From NCBI GenBank assembly GCA_050179685.1, contig JBFXEW010000017.1:49863-113862 (forward strand): DNA of 64,000 bases, written 5' to 3'. The notes beneath the pieces were generated by a model that saw nothing but the letters and a program-made list of their open reading frames with translations, was not told the DNA's origin and ran no database searches. Below are positions 44,486 through 53,723 of the stretch, one piece after another. The first letter of the stretch is position 1. Each line of letters starts with the position of its first letter. A program made the translations under genes and the position numbers. The DNA is from GWE2-40-63 sp050179685 (lineage in GTDB: Bacteria; Bacteroidota; Bacteroidia; Bacteroidales; SZUA-534).

Positions 44486-45934
44486 ATGAAGAAGACAATA
44501 ATTATTTTAATTACGGCCCTATTCGCTACTATGGGAATAAGCCGGGCACAGGTTAAAGAAACTTTTTTTAGTAGCCATAAAAATGTGGAATTCGAATACG
44601 AAGCCGGGGCTATGGATATTGGAGCGAAAGGAACCGCAAAAGTACTCGATGTTAAAGGAAGTCTGATTGGACTGGAGATAACCTACTATAGCATGGGATC
44701 CGACTATTCCAGTAAGACAAATCCAAAAACAATAAGAAATGACATTGGATATAAAGAGGGAGTTTATAAATGGTGGATTGGTGATAACCTAAAAGAGGGA
44801 AAAGTTACCAATGGTTCGTTAAATTTATATGGAGAACGCGGCGAATGGATATTTATTAAATTACCCAAAGAAATAATTGAGGCCGAAAAAAATGGTGCAA
44901 ACCATCAAAATACCGTAAAAGATAGTGATGGCAATACCTACCAAACGGTAGTAATTGGTAATCAGGAATGGTTGACTGAAAACCTGAAAACCACCAAATA
45001 TAATGATGGAACACCTATCGAAAATCTGGACGAGGCTAATGCCTGGGTAGCTACTAAAAGTGGTGCCTATTGCTGGTATAACAACAACAAAGCAGAAGCC
45101 TTTGAAAAAAACTACGGCGCCTTATACAACTGGTATGCTGTAAATACGGAGAAACTTTGCCCTTCAGGTTGGCATGTACCCAGCTATGAGGAATGGACAA
45201 CTTTAGCCAACACTGTGAATAACGAGAAAGCTGCTTTAAAGGCAAAATCAGGATGGTTAAAAGACCAAACCAATGTTGGAAATGGTAACGATACGTATGG
45301 CTTTTCTGCCACTCCTGCCGGCACGAGAACCTACAAATATGGTACATTCAGCAAAGCCGAAATACTTACGCAGTTTTGGAGTACCACAGAATTTATTTCC
45401 AATCAGGTGCTGTTCTTCAACCTGAATAACAACTCCAAACCAATCAATACCAATCTCAAATTAAAAGGCAACAAATACGATGGGTTCAGTGTTCGTTGCA
45501 TGCGCAATGTGTCGGTTAACCAAAACCAAACCATGCCGCAGGATAATAGTTTTATTAAAATTCAAAACACCTGGAAAAAAACCTTTCTGAATATTGAAAA
45601 TGGAATTGCCTGCAGTGACATTGCTCCCGGATGGTTTAGTGCACAGTGGATTTTAGAACCGGTTGCAGGGTCAGATTTTGTTAAAATTAAAAACAGATGG
45701 AAAGACACCTACCTGCATATTGAAGGAGGACTGGCTGTGCAATGCTCTGAAATAAATCCCGACTGGTATAGTGCCATGTGGCTCATCGAACCTATTGAAG
45801 GAACCAATCAGGTTAGAATTAAAAACCGCTGGAAAAGTACCTATCTGAATATTGAATCGGGTAATTTACATTGTACCGATATTGCTCCCGGATGGGCCAG
45901 TGCAATCTGGGATATGATTAAGGTTAACGATTAA
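44486..45934 (+). CDS. Secreted FISUMP-domain protein with C-terminal trefoil module
   Basis: 482 residues. Signal peptide 1-21 ends in SRAQ. A short N-terminal beta region (about 22-130) precedes a FISUMP domain (Fibrobacter succinogenes major paralogous domain, about 140-346) with the usual TYQTVVIGNQEWLTENLKTT, 'LCPSGWHVPSYEEW' and 'GFSVRCMRN'. Residues 352-482 are the same three-repeat trefoil module as in its neighbours (IKIQNTWKKTFLNIENG, KIKNRWKDTYLHIEGG, RIKNRWKSTYLNIESG). Both parts suggest a cell-surface or matrix role. Spacing to the next gene is 14 bp. Confidence 0.8.
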   Translation: MKKTIIILITALFATMGISRAQVKETFFSSHKNVEFEYEAGAMDIGAKGTAKVLDVKGSLIGLEITYYSMGSDYSSKTNPKTIRNDIGYKEGVYKWWIGDNLKEGKVTNGSLNLYGERGEWIFIKLPKEIIEAEKNGANHQNTVKDSDGNTYQTVVIGNQEWLTENLKTTKYNDGTPIENLDEANAWVATKSGAYCWYNNNKAEAFEKNYGALYNWYAVNTEKLCPSGWHVPSYEEWTTLANTVNNEKAALKAKSGWLKDQTNVGNGNDTYGFSATPAGTRTYKYGTFSKAEILTQFWSTTEFISNQVLFFNLNNNSKPINTNLKLKGNKYDGFSVRCMRNVSVNQNQTMPQDNSFIKIQNTWKKTFLNIENGIACSDIAPGWFSAQWILEPVAGSDFVKIKNRWKDTYLHIEGGLAVQCSEINPDWYSAMWLIEPIEGTNQVRIKNRWKSTYLNIESGNLHCTDIAPGWASAIWDMIKVND

Positions 45935-45948
45935 TAAGAAAGAATAGC

Positions 45949-48132
45949 ATGAAAAAGAACAACATACCATTCACCTGTTTACTGTTTTTATATCTGATCT
46001 CTTCCCTTTCGGTTTCAGCCAATCCAATATACACCCTGGCTCCTGGCGAAGAATTTGTGTACGGCAAAATTGGAGCCTTCGATGATGGAAGTATTAAATA
46101 CACCCTGGCAATTGTTCGAAAAAGAAATGAGAATAAAACCTTTTACAGAATGGGGTTCAGGCCCTATCATCCGAATATTATTCAGGGAAGCGGAAACCTA
46201 AAAGCCTATGATACACCAAAGGAATATTCAAAGTACGATGTGTATTTAATATTTAATGGAAAAAAATTTGGCCCCTATGATGAAGTGTATGACATGAATT
46301 TTTTGGAGCCCAATCCTGACAAATGGGTTAGCAAGGATGGAAAAACCATAAGCTTTTGCGGACAAACGGGCAATAAGTTTATGGGAGTGGTCCACAATAC
46401 GGAGCGCTCCATGTTTTGGGTTCCCAGTCAGCATTTAAATATTGACCCGGATCACAATGAAGATATTTTTACCCTGGAATATGCTGAAAACGACATCAGA
46501 ATGTATATCGATGGAATACAGGTGCATCCGGAACTAAACTTTTTTGGGAACATAAAACACGCTGATAATGGCGATTTGCTTTATTTTGCCAGAAACCGCA
46601 ACACCAATGAAGGAGCACTCTATTTAAATCATAAAAAAATATTGGGTTCCATTCATGCTCATGGCGTATATGGATTTATCGAAGGTACAAATACCATCTA
46701 TTACCGAATGCAATTACCCAATAAAACAATTCGAATTGGTATTGGAGAGAATAATTTCGACTTTAGCCCCGACCAAAGAATAAGCTCATTTTATTTTGTT
46801 GAAAACTACCTCGCGTTTAATGTACAGGAACCTAAAAGCAAAAACACCCTGTTTTATGAGTATAATCTGAAAACCCATAAAATGAACCAGCACGGGCCTT
46901 ATGAAGTAACCCGTTTAAAAATGTTCCACAACAAACTGGCTTATCAAATAATGAATCAAACAAAGGAAAGTGAAGGTTATGCGCATACCTATTATTTCAG
47001 AAAAGCCGGGGGCGAGTTAATTGAGGAATACTATGTAAAGCCTAACTCCTTAGACTTTCCTTATATGAAAATTTCGCCCAAAGGTGATATTTACATAATA
47101 AAAAGGGAAAACAAAATCTTTCATATTACAAATAATGGAAAACCTTATCCATTTGATGGCAATATTAATAGAATATTATTTGAATATTTTTTACCAGCAA
47201 CCGATGAGCTTGTGTTATTATCAGAAGTAAAAAGCGATATTAAGCACGGTTACAACAATGAGGTACGATTGAATATTGGCACAGATACCTTCGCCTATAA
47301 AGGCAACTATTATTTAAACTCCAGCGTTATGGCTACTGATGCCCGGGTAGTTTTTACCGCCAATTCAGTGCCAGCAGAAGATGAAAAACATTTAACCCTT
47401 AACAAAAACGGACAAAATGTTTTGAATAAAAACTGGAAACATATTGAAAAAGCAGCCATTGATTCCAGGGGAGAACACTTTGCCGTAATGGTTTTCAATT
47501 ACACTAACTGGATGAGCAATTCTGTTTTTGGCTATTATCCCGACAATGGGTGCATGCATCAGGACTGGCAGTTAATTGTAGATGGAAAAGAATTAGAGGG
47601 TAACTATGGGGCTCCAACTTATCTAAAAAGCACCAATACTTTAGCTGCAATTTTCCAGGAAGGAAATAATCTGATAATTAAAGATTTACTCTCAAACAAA
47701 AGCTATACTCACATCGATAATCAGGTAAGCCATGTAACCAGTGACAAGGAATACATAAAATTTCAAAATGACTGGAAAAAAACATACATCAATATTGAAA
47801 CCGGCTTAACCTGCGGAAACATCAGTCCTGATTGGTTTAGTGCTATGTGGCTTATTGAACCTTCGGAAGAAAATTATGTAAAAATTAAAAATCGATGGAA
47901 AGGAACCTATTTACATATTGAAGGCGGTTTAGCTGTTCAGTGTACTGATATTCAACCTGGCTGGCACAGCGCCATGTGGCTTATCGAACCCATTGACGGA
48001 ACCAATCTGGTAAGAATTAAAAACCGTTGGAAGGGTACGTACCTTAATATTGAATATGGCCAGTTAAAATGTACTGATATTCAACCTGGATGGCTAAGTG
48101 CCCGTTGGAACATAGTAAAAGCAACCAACTAA
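45949..48132 (+). CDS. Secreted propeller-like protein with C-terminal trefoil module
   Basis: 727 residues with a signal peptide of about 24 residues (VSANP). The long N-terminal part (about 25-600) is beta-rich with recurring 'GPYDEV', 'HGPYEV' and 'DGxxLYF'-like strands and looks like a WD40 or TolB-type propeller, although I cannot assign blades securely. Residues 602-727 hold the three-repeat trefoil module (KFQNDWKKTYINIETG, KIKNRWKGTYLHIEGG, RIKNRWKGTYLNIEYG). No type IX secretion tail is visible at the C terminus. It is the last gene of the four-gene operon; only a weak TCACT/AGTGA hairpin follows at 48143-48162. Confidence 0.7.
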   Translation: MKKNNIPFTCLLFLYLISSLSVSANPIYTLAPGEEFVYGKIGAFDDGSIKYTLAIVRKRNENKTFYRMGFRPYHPNIIQGSGNLKAYDTPKEYSKYDVYLIFNGKKFGPYDEVYDMNFLEPNPDKWVSKDGKTISFCGQTGNKFMGVVHNTERSMFWVPSQHLNIDPDHNEDIFTLEYAENDIRMYIDGIQVHPELNFFGNIKHADNGDLLYFARNRNTNEGALYLNHKKILGSIHAHGVYGFIEGTNTIYYRMQLPNKTIRIGIGENNFDFSPDQRISSFYFVENYLAFNVQEPKSKNTLFYEYNLKTHKMNQHGPYEVTRLKMFHNKLAYQIMNQTKESEGYAHTYYFRKAGGELIEEYYVKPNSLDFPYMKISPKGDIYIIKRENKIFHITNNGKPYPFDGNINRILFEYFLPATDELVLLSEVKSDIKHGYNNEVRLNIGTDTFAYKGNYYLNSSVMATDARVVFTANSVPAEDEKHLTLNKNGQNVLNKNWKHIEKAAIDSRGEHFAVMVFNYTNWMSNSVFGYYPDNGCMHQDWQLIVDGKELEGNYGAPTYLKSTNTLAAIFQEGNNLIIKDLLSNKSYTHIDNQVSHVTSDKEYIKFQNDWKKTYINIETGLTCGNISPDWFSAMWLIEPSEENYVKIKNRWKGTYLHIEGGLAVQCTDIQPGWHSAMWLIEPIDGTNLVRIKNRWKGTYLNIEYGQLKCTDIQPGWLSARWNIVKATN

Positions 48133-48175
48133 AACCACAAACTCACTGATTCAACTTAGTGATTTAAACACATAC

Positions 48176-49435
48176 TCAGTCGTCTGCCGAAACAGGTATT
48201 TCCGGCATTTGAAAATTCTCGTTACCATTCAGGTATTCAAAAATTCGGGCTGCATTTTGCACCCCGTCTTTTTGGATTTTAGCACTTTCCGAAATATTAA
48301 AAAGTCCCTCACATCCCACCCGCTTAAACAGTTCACGTAAAGTTTCGTTCGACACCAAATCGGAACAGGCAAAGGCACTCAGCTTATCGACACCCAGAAA
48401 TTGCACATCCTGTTTTTCAAGCCCCATCAGTTCCTCCAGTTTTTGACCTTCCGGAGTATCAGCACAGGTTATCAGCAAAAAGGTACGTATAATAATTTTA
48501 CCCTTTACATAAGTAAAAAGCAAATACCCCACCTTACTGTCGAAAACATAAAACGCTACCATCTGATGTCCGTGTTTGTTTCGCAGGGTTTCGCCTCTTA
48601 GCATGCTTTCGACCGTAAACAGGGTAATCCATTCATGGTAAATACAATCGAGGCGTTCATGAAGCCGGCCCAGTGCATGTTTCTGGATATAAACCGAAGC
48701 CTTAGTACCAGGCTTTGCCGACTTAATGCCCAATTTTTTCAGGGAAACTTTTACATACCTGAGTTCGCCGTATTCATCGGGCAAGGCCAATTGAAAAACG
48801 GTCCGGGTGTCTCCATTAATTTGAACTTTTAACGAACGAGGTGGAAAAACTTTAATCTGATAAGCACTGTAAAGACTAAGGCGATTCCCATCAACTTTAG
48901 CACAATTGTACTTAAACACAAGGTATCCCAGGCTGGGATCGGAAAAGGCGGTGGAGAAATACTTGGCCCATGCCATCATTTTTTTATCCAGCTCCAAATC
49001 GTCGATCATTACTTTTTTAAAAAGAGACAGTTTGGCAATCAAGGCATCCAACTCTTGGTTTTCCTGCTTTATCTGGTGCATCAGGAACAGTCGAAGGCTG
49101 TGTCCGGCATACAAGCAATCGTATAGGTTCAGCTCGGGCCCATCGGGACTGAATTCAAGAGAAACGTTTTTAAGCACATGATAAACAAAAGCTTTAGCAT
49201 CTTTTAAGAAACCCGGAGGAAGCAGGGTGCCAGCTTCAGGCTCAATGACCATGGGCTTGGTTTGTAATTTAAACAGTATTTCACGTTGGGCTGCCGGTAG
49301 CTGGTCAAATTCCTTGCGGGCATCAAAAAGGCCAAGAATTGCAAATAAACGGAGACGGAACACTTTATGGGCCTGAGCCTGTTGCTCCTTAAGGGATATT
49401 TGCTCTTTTTTATGTTTCCTTTTTGCCTTCGACAT
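48176..49435 (-). CDS. Cytoplasmic protein of unknown function
   Basis: Start ATG at 49435 (MSKAKRKHKKEQISLKEQQA); an upstream extension to 49486 is not credible. The 419-residue product has a very basic N-terminal tail, then a mixed alpha/beta body. The segments 'YIQKHALGRLHERLDC', 'VAFYVFDSKVGYLLFTYVKGKIIIRTFLLIT' (cited here as VAFYVFDSKVGYL and KGKIIIRTFLLIT) and 'ELFKRVGCEGLF' have no family I know. The HALGRLHER stretch and the following beta strands resemble toxin-type nucleases only loosely. It converges on the trefoil operon and has no same-strand neighbour within 210 bp. Confidence 0.6.
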   Translation of the reverse strand: MSKAKRKHKKEQISLKEQQAQAHKVFRLRLFAILGLFDARKEFDQLPAAQREILFKLQTKPMVIEPEAGTLLPPGFLKDAKAFVYHVLKNVSLEFSPDGPELNLYDCLYAGHSLRLFLMHQIKQENQELDALIAKLSLFKKVMIDDLELDKKMMAWAKYFSTAFSDPSLGYLVFKYNCAKVDGNRLSLYSAYQIKVFPPRSLKVQINGDTRTVFQLALPDEYGELRYVKVSLKKLGIKSAKPGTKASVYIQKHALGRLHERLDCIYHEWITLFTVESMLRGETLRNKHGHQMVAFYVFDSKVGYLLFTYVKGKIIIRTFLLITCADTPEGQKLEELMGLEKQDVQFLGVDKLSAFACSDLVSNETLRELFKRVGCEGLFNISESAKIQKDGVQNAARIFEYLNGNENFQMPEIPVSADD

Positions 49436-49648
49436 AAAAATTCCCTTTTTAACCGATACCCCCTGGCATCGGCTGTTAAGTCTCAAAAAAGTAATCTAAC
49501 CAATGGTTTGTTTTAACCAAACTCCCGAACAAAACACTCAGTTTTTCTCCGGAAAACAAATAACACCTTCAAAGCTACAAAATATTACTAACTTTTTGGG
49601 CTGATTTTCAGGCAAATTATTCATTTTCTCCCATCCCTATACTGCACT

Positions 49649-50071
49649 TTATTTCAATCCCTTTTTGTAATTGGCTACCTGCATTACCTCGCTTATTTGT
49701 TCCACCCGGGTGATGCTAAAAACCAGAGGCAAAAGTTTGCCGATGGGTTTGCTCGCTGCAAACGCTTCTTTTACCGAAGCATCCAGCGACAGATTCATCA
49801 ATCCTTCGCTATTCTTTTCGGTAAAGTAAAAAGCTACCTTAAAACAGGCCTCCCAAACCGATAACCAAAACACCGTTTTCTTTTTATAACTTACCTTGCA
49901 AAGCCAGGCTTTACCATCGTTATAATACCTCCATTGCACCTGCCAGGGTGTTTCGGGTAAATTTACTTCCTGCATCAGGGCCTGATAGGCCGGATAACTA
50001 GCAGCCATTACTTTTTGTAACACTTCGGCTGTTGGCTGTTCCTTTGGATCGTTTAATAAAGGTTGTTCCAT
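49649..50071 (-). CDS. DUF3788 family protein
   Basis: 140 residues, soluble. The core pattern WQVQWRYYNDGKAWLCKVSY followed by KKKTVFWLSVWEACFKVAFYF is characteristic of DUF3788, a small alpha/beta family found in Bacteroidota and Firmicutes with YdhG/YjbR-like character. No enzymatic activity is known. It lies 30 bp downstream of the CorA gene on the same strand and so is probably co-transcribed with it. Confidence 0.78.
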   Translation of the reverse strand: MEQPLLNDPKEQPTAEVLQKVMAASYPAYQALMQEVNLPETPWQVQWRYYNDGKAWLCKVSYKKKTVFWLSVWEACFKVAFYFTEKNSEGLMNLSLDASVKEAFAASKPIGKLLPLVFSITRVEQISEVMQVANYKKGLK

Positions 50072-50101
50072 GGATGCTAATTTTAAATTTTTCCTAATCG
50101 T

Positions 50102-51214
50102 TTAAAACCATTTCTTTTTTCTGAAATAAAAAACCATCAGCACCAGAATAACTACAAACAAGGCCCACACGCCCGCGTAGCCGTAAGTCCATTCCAGTTC
50201 GGGCATGTATTTAAAATTCATACCGTAAATACCGGCCACAAAGGTCAGGGGAATAAAAATGGTAGCCACCATGGTCAGGGTTTTCATTACCTGATTCATG
50301 CGGTGACTTTGCAGCGAGAAAAACAGGTTGGTACTGCTCTCGAGCGACGAACTCAGCGTGTCGCACTGGTCGAGCAGGGTGAGGCTCAAATCTTTTATCT
50401 CAAGAAAATATTTCAGGTGCTTTTTTTCGATGTAAGCATTGGGCTCCCGCTCAATAACCATCGAAAATTCCTTAATGGGAACAATGGCTTTGCGTATAAT
50501 ATGCAGGAATTTTTTATACGATTCTATTTTTTCCAATACGGCTGGCGATGGCTCATGCGAACCGGTCAACACATCAAAGGCTTCCATGGCATCTTCAATT
50601 TGCTGAAGGGTTTTAAAATAATTGTCGAGAATGGATTCCAGCATGGTGTAAAGCAAATAATCGGGTCCACGTTCCGATAGTATGCCTTTTTTATCGCGCA
50701 AGCGAAAACGCAGGTGTTCAAAATAATCGGCTTCACGCTCCTGAAACGACATCAGGTAATTGCTCCCAAACACAAAACTGATTTGCTCGGTAAGTACCTC
50801 GGTGTCGGAGGGCAGAATGGATTTCAGGGTCAAAAAACAAAAGGTGTCAAAAGTCTGAAACTTGGGGCGCTGGTTCACATCCAGTATATCCTGAATCACC
50901 AGGTCGTGAATGGCTTGCTTTTTACAAAGGGTCGATATGGTTTCAGCATCGTTTAGCCCATAAATATTGAGCCAGTAACGGTAATTTGGGTCGCTGAAAC
51001 CCTCAAATGCTGCCGGATTGTAATTTCGGTCCTCGATACACTCCGCTGCATGGTATTTAAACAACTGCACCGCAATGCGCTTTTCCGACTCGGCTCCGGT
51101 AAAAACAAATTTCGAAGGATCGGTTTTCTTGCGGTCAAGTACCCGCCTTTTCTTTTTAGCTTTAATGCTTTCCTTTTTTTTCACCTGAACTAATGTTGGT
51201 TTTACTAAACCCAA
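50102..51214 (-). CDS. corA: CorA-type Mg2+/Co2+ channel
   Basis: 370 residues. A large cytoplasmic domain (1-305) with 'FVFGSNYLMSFQE' and a long stalk helix precedes two C-terminal membrane helices. The selectivity motif GMN is at about residues 331-333 in 'FVAGIYGMNF', and the acidic loop 'KYMPELEW' follows as usual. The basic tail RKKKWF faces the cytoplasm. It forms a pentameric channel for Mg2+ uptake. It overlaps nothing; the epimerase gene ends 38 bp upstream. Confidence 0.95.
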   Translation of the reverse strand: MGLVKPTLVQVKKKESIKAKKKRRVLDRKKTDPSKFVFTGAESEKRIAVQLFKYHAAECIEDRNYNPAAFEGFSDPNYRYWLNIYGLNDAETISTLCKKQAIHDLVIQDILDVNQRPKFQTFDTFCFLTLKSILPSDTEVLTEQISFVFGSNYLMSFQEREADYFEHLRFRLRDKKGILSERGPDYLLYTMLESILDNYFKTLQQIEDAMEAFDVLTGSHEPSPAVLEKIESYKKFLHIIRKAIVPIKEFSMVIEREPNAYIEKKHLKYFLEIKDLSLTLLDQCDTLSSSLESSTNLFFSLQSHRMNQVMKTLTMVATIFIPLTFVAGIYGMNFKYMPELEWTYGYAGVWALFVVILVLMVFYFRKKKWF

Positions 51215-51252
51215 AGCTACAAAATTTTAGGCTTTCTATCTTTCACAAATCC

Positions 51253-52032
51253 TTATTCACTATAAGTCATTAAGTCGGGATGGATAAATCGGTAAGCGAT
51301 GCGTTCGATAAGCTTTTGACTGTTAATTCGCTTGCCCGTGCCCGGATTGGCCGCACTAAAAACCGGAACCGGCCTTCCCAGCTTCGTTTGTTCACGGGTA
51401 TAGAACTCCCTGCGGTTGGGATGTGTGGGCGCACAGGCGTTAAAGGTTTCGCCCCATACCTCCTGCTCCAACAGGGCGCTAATGATACCTATGCAATCGT
51501 CGCGGTGAATCAGGTTCACATAACCTTCGGGATTGGGAATGATGCGTCCCTCAGGGAAAAAGTTTCCCGGTAAGCGCTTGTAGCCAAACAAGCCACCAAA
51601 ACGCAGTACGGTACAATTAAAATTGGGATTGTTTGTAAATAAGGCTTCGGCACGGGCTACCCTTCCATCGTTTAAAGGAGCATCCTCGTTCAATTCATCG
51701 TTGCTTTCGGCATACACCGAGGTGGAACTGATAAACAGCACCTTTTTCAGCCCTGATTTTTCCAGCTGACCGATAAATCGCTGATAGTCCTCCACCTCCT
51801 GTGGCGGAAGGGCCATAAGCAGCACCTCCGAATCCAAAAACGTTGCAAGCTCATAGTTCTTTTGCCTTAAATCGAATACAAAGGGAAGGATACCGGCTTC
51901 TTTTAAGATATCCTGCTTTGACTGGCTGGTAACGGAGCCTTTAACTTCCCAGCCCTTTTCGGCCAGGCTTTTTGCCAGGGCCAAACCCAGCCATCCACAA
52001 CCCAAAACACTTAACTTTTTTTGCATACGCAT
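51253..52032 (-). CDS. NAD-dependent epimerase/dehydratase (YeeZ-like)
   Basis: 259 residues of atypical short-chain dehydrogenase. The Rossmann glycine motif is LGCGWLGLALAKSL near residue 10. 'FISSTSVYAESNDEL' and 'VLRFGGLFGYKR' are typical of the YeeZ/YbjT-like nucleoside-diphosphate-sugar epimerase family, but the catalytic Tyr/Lys pair of true epimerases is not obvious, as in other YeeZ-like members. The substrate is unknown. An alternative ATG lies two codons in. It may be transcribed with corA. Confidence 0.82.
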   Translation of the reverse strand: MRMQKKLSVLGCGWLGLALAKSLAEKGWEVKGSVTSQSKQDILKEAGILPFVFDLRQKNYELATFLDSEVLLMALPPQEVEDYQRFIGQLEKSGLKKVLFISSTSVYAESNDELNEDAPLNDGRVARAEALFTNNPNFNCTVLRFGGLFGYKRLPGNFFPEGRIIPNPEGYVNLIHRDDCIGIISALLEQEVWGETFNACAPTHPNRREFYTREQTKLGRPVPVFSAANPGTGKRINSQKLIERIAYRFIHPDLMTYSE

Positions 52033-52090
52033 TCTTTTATTTTGTCAGTTAAAAGACAAAGAAGGGAGTTTAAAGTTTAAAACCCAAAAT

Positions 52091-52308
52091 ACCGTTTTTT
52101 ATGTCTTTAGCCTGTTTATTTTCCACCGCAAGTTCGCTAAGACGCGAAAACAGTTAACTTAATGCTTATGAAAACAATTGATTTACTTGCTGCCGGGTAA
52201 AGTAAATTTAAAACACCGTTTTTTATGTCTTTAGTCTGTTTGTTTTCCACCGCAAGGACGCTAAGACGCAAAAATAGTTAACTTAATGCTTATGAAAACA
52301 ATTGATTT
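52091..52308. repeat. 94-bp direct repeat, two copies
   Basis: Copies at 52091-52184 and 52215-52308, with the period 124 bp and only a few mismatches. Both contain the widespread short motif CACCGCAAG...CGCTAAGACGC and end in ATGAAAACAATTGATTT. No coding potential. It lies within the 521-bp gap between the epimerase and the GAF kinase. Confidence 0.75.
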
Positions 52309-52351
52309 GTAAGTTAACGTGAATTCGACATAAGAATATTCATCCCCCTAA

Positions 52352-52440
52352 CCCCCTTCAACTTAGCGAAGCGCTTTATTCCCTTCGGTCATGAGAAAAG
52401 TTCACGAACGAAGTGAGTAACTCAAGGGGGACAGCCCCTT
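52352..52440. repeat. REP-like palindromic repeat
   Basis: CCCCCTT (52352-52358) pairs with AAGGGGG (52424-52430) around TTCGGTCATGA-containing sequence, followed by ACAGCCCCTT. The 19-mer TTATTCCCTTCGGTCATGA (52376-52394) recurs at 37998-38016. It has the form of a Bacteroidota REP element. Confidence 0.55.
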
Positions 52441-52553
52441 CTCAGAATAAAAATTAATTTGGGAAAAGTGTTCCGCCCCGGCGGAGACTTTAGGGGTGAA
52501 TTCATTTTCTTTTTAAATAATTTTCATTTTGCTTTTTTTACATCGAACTCACG

Positions 52554-53723
52554 TTAATTAGCTGGCAAAGTAAATTTAAAATCACTTCCTTTTCCCACCC
52601 GACTCTCTACCCAAATTTGTCCTTTGTGCTTTTCAATAAACTCTTTGCAGAGAACCAAACCCAGTCCGGTTCCTTTTTCGCCCAGGGTTCCGGTCTGTGA
52701 ATCGATTTGCGAAACATCAAAGAGTTTTTTAAGGGTATCGGGGCTCATACCAATCCCATTATCGGAAACAGTGATTAATACGTTTGTGTCTTGTGTTTCG
52801 GATGAGAGTACTATTTTACCGCCCGGATTAGAAAACTTTATGGCATTGGACACCAGGTTTCGTAAGACAATTTTTAGCATGGTTTCGTCAGCCCATATTT
52901 CCATATTCTCGGCATCAATACAGGTAATCTCCAGGGTTTTTGCAGCTACCTGACTTTTTAACTCTTCCAAGGTGTGTAAACAAAGCTTTTTAAAGGCTAT
53001 ATTCTGGGGTTTAAACACCAGCTTTCCATATTGTGAAGTGGACCAAAGCAATAAATCGTCCAATAAATAATTGGTATTTTTTGACACCTCATGAATTGCT
53101 GTGGCATAACGCTTAATCTTTTCTGCCTCGTGCTTGTCGGCCCCATCTTTTAATTGTTCCGATAAACCAAGAAGGGCTGAAAACGGACTCTTTAAATCGT
53201 GGGCAAGAACCGATAAAAACAGGTTCTTATCGGCATTAAGCTTCTGAAGCTCTTTATTCGATTGAATAAGCACCAAATCCTGCTCCAACACCCGTTTAAA
53301 TTGTTGCAGCAGGCGTTCATGATTCGACGAATAATAATTTTCCCTGGAATCGAGTACGCATAGCGTTCCAAAAGGCGTGCTGTCGGGAAAATTGATGGGA
53401 ACACCCAGGTAGGAAACCATTCCCAGTTTAATATCGGGATTCTTGTCCCATTTTATATCGGCTAAGGCATTGGGAACTACTAATTTTTTTTGGGTTTTAA
53501 TTACCGTTTCGCAATACAAGCCATACCATTCCTCCTTATCGCCTACATGATACGGGTTGCCATGGGTGCTGCTTGACACAAAAACTTCCATAAATTCATT
53601 TTCGGTTTTCATTATCAAAGCAGCCGGAACAGAAATAAGTTCGGCCAGTAAATCGGCAATTTCCTGCCATTTTATTAATAATTCGTCGGGAATTTCACTA
53701 AATAAACTATTGTTGGCTTCCAT
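52554..53723 (-). CDS. GAF-domain sensor histidine kinase
   Basis: 389 residues, no membrane helix or signal peptide. A GAF domain covers about 20-155 (YCETVIKTQKKLVVPNALAD, 'YLGVPINFPDSTPFGTLCVLD'). HisKA follows with SVLAHDLKSPFSALLG, phospho-acceptor H175, then HATPase_c with 'VSNAIKFSNPGGKI', 'DNGIGMSP' and 'GTGLGLVLCKEF'. No response regulator is adjacent, so it is an orphan. The GAF domain may bind a cyclic nucleotide, haem or another small ligand. Confidence 0.92.
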   Translation of the reverse strand: MEANNSLFSEIPDELLIKWQEIADLLAELISVPAALIMKTENEFMEVFVSSSTHGNPYHVGDKEEWYGLYCETVIKTQKKLVVPNALADIKWDKNPDIKLGMVSYLGVPINFPDSTPFGTLCVLDSRENYYSSNHERLLQQFKRVLEQDLVLIQSNKELQKLNADKNLFLSVLAHDLKSPFSALLGLSEQLKDGADKHEAEKIKRYATAIHEVSKNTNYLLDDLLLWSTSQYGKLVFKPQNIAFKKLCLHTLEELKSQVAAKTLEITCIDAENMEIWADETMLKIVLRNLVSNAIKFSNPGGKIVLSSETQDTNVLITVSDNGIGMSPDTLKKLFDVSQIDSQTGTLGEKGTGLGLVLCKEFIEKHKGQIWVESRVGKGSDFKFTLPAN

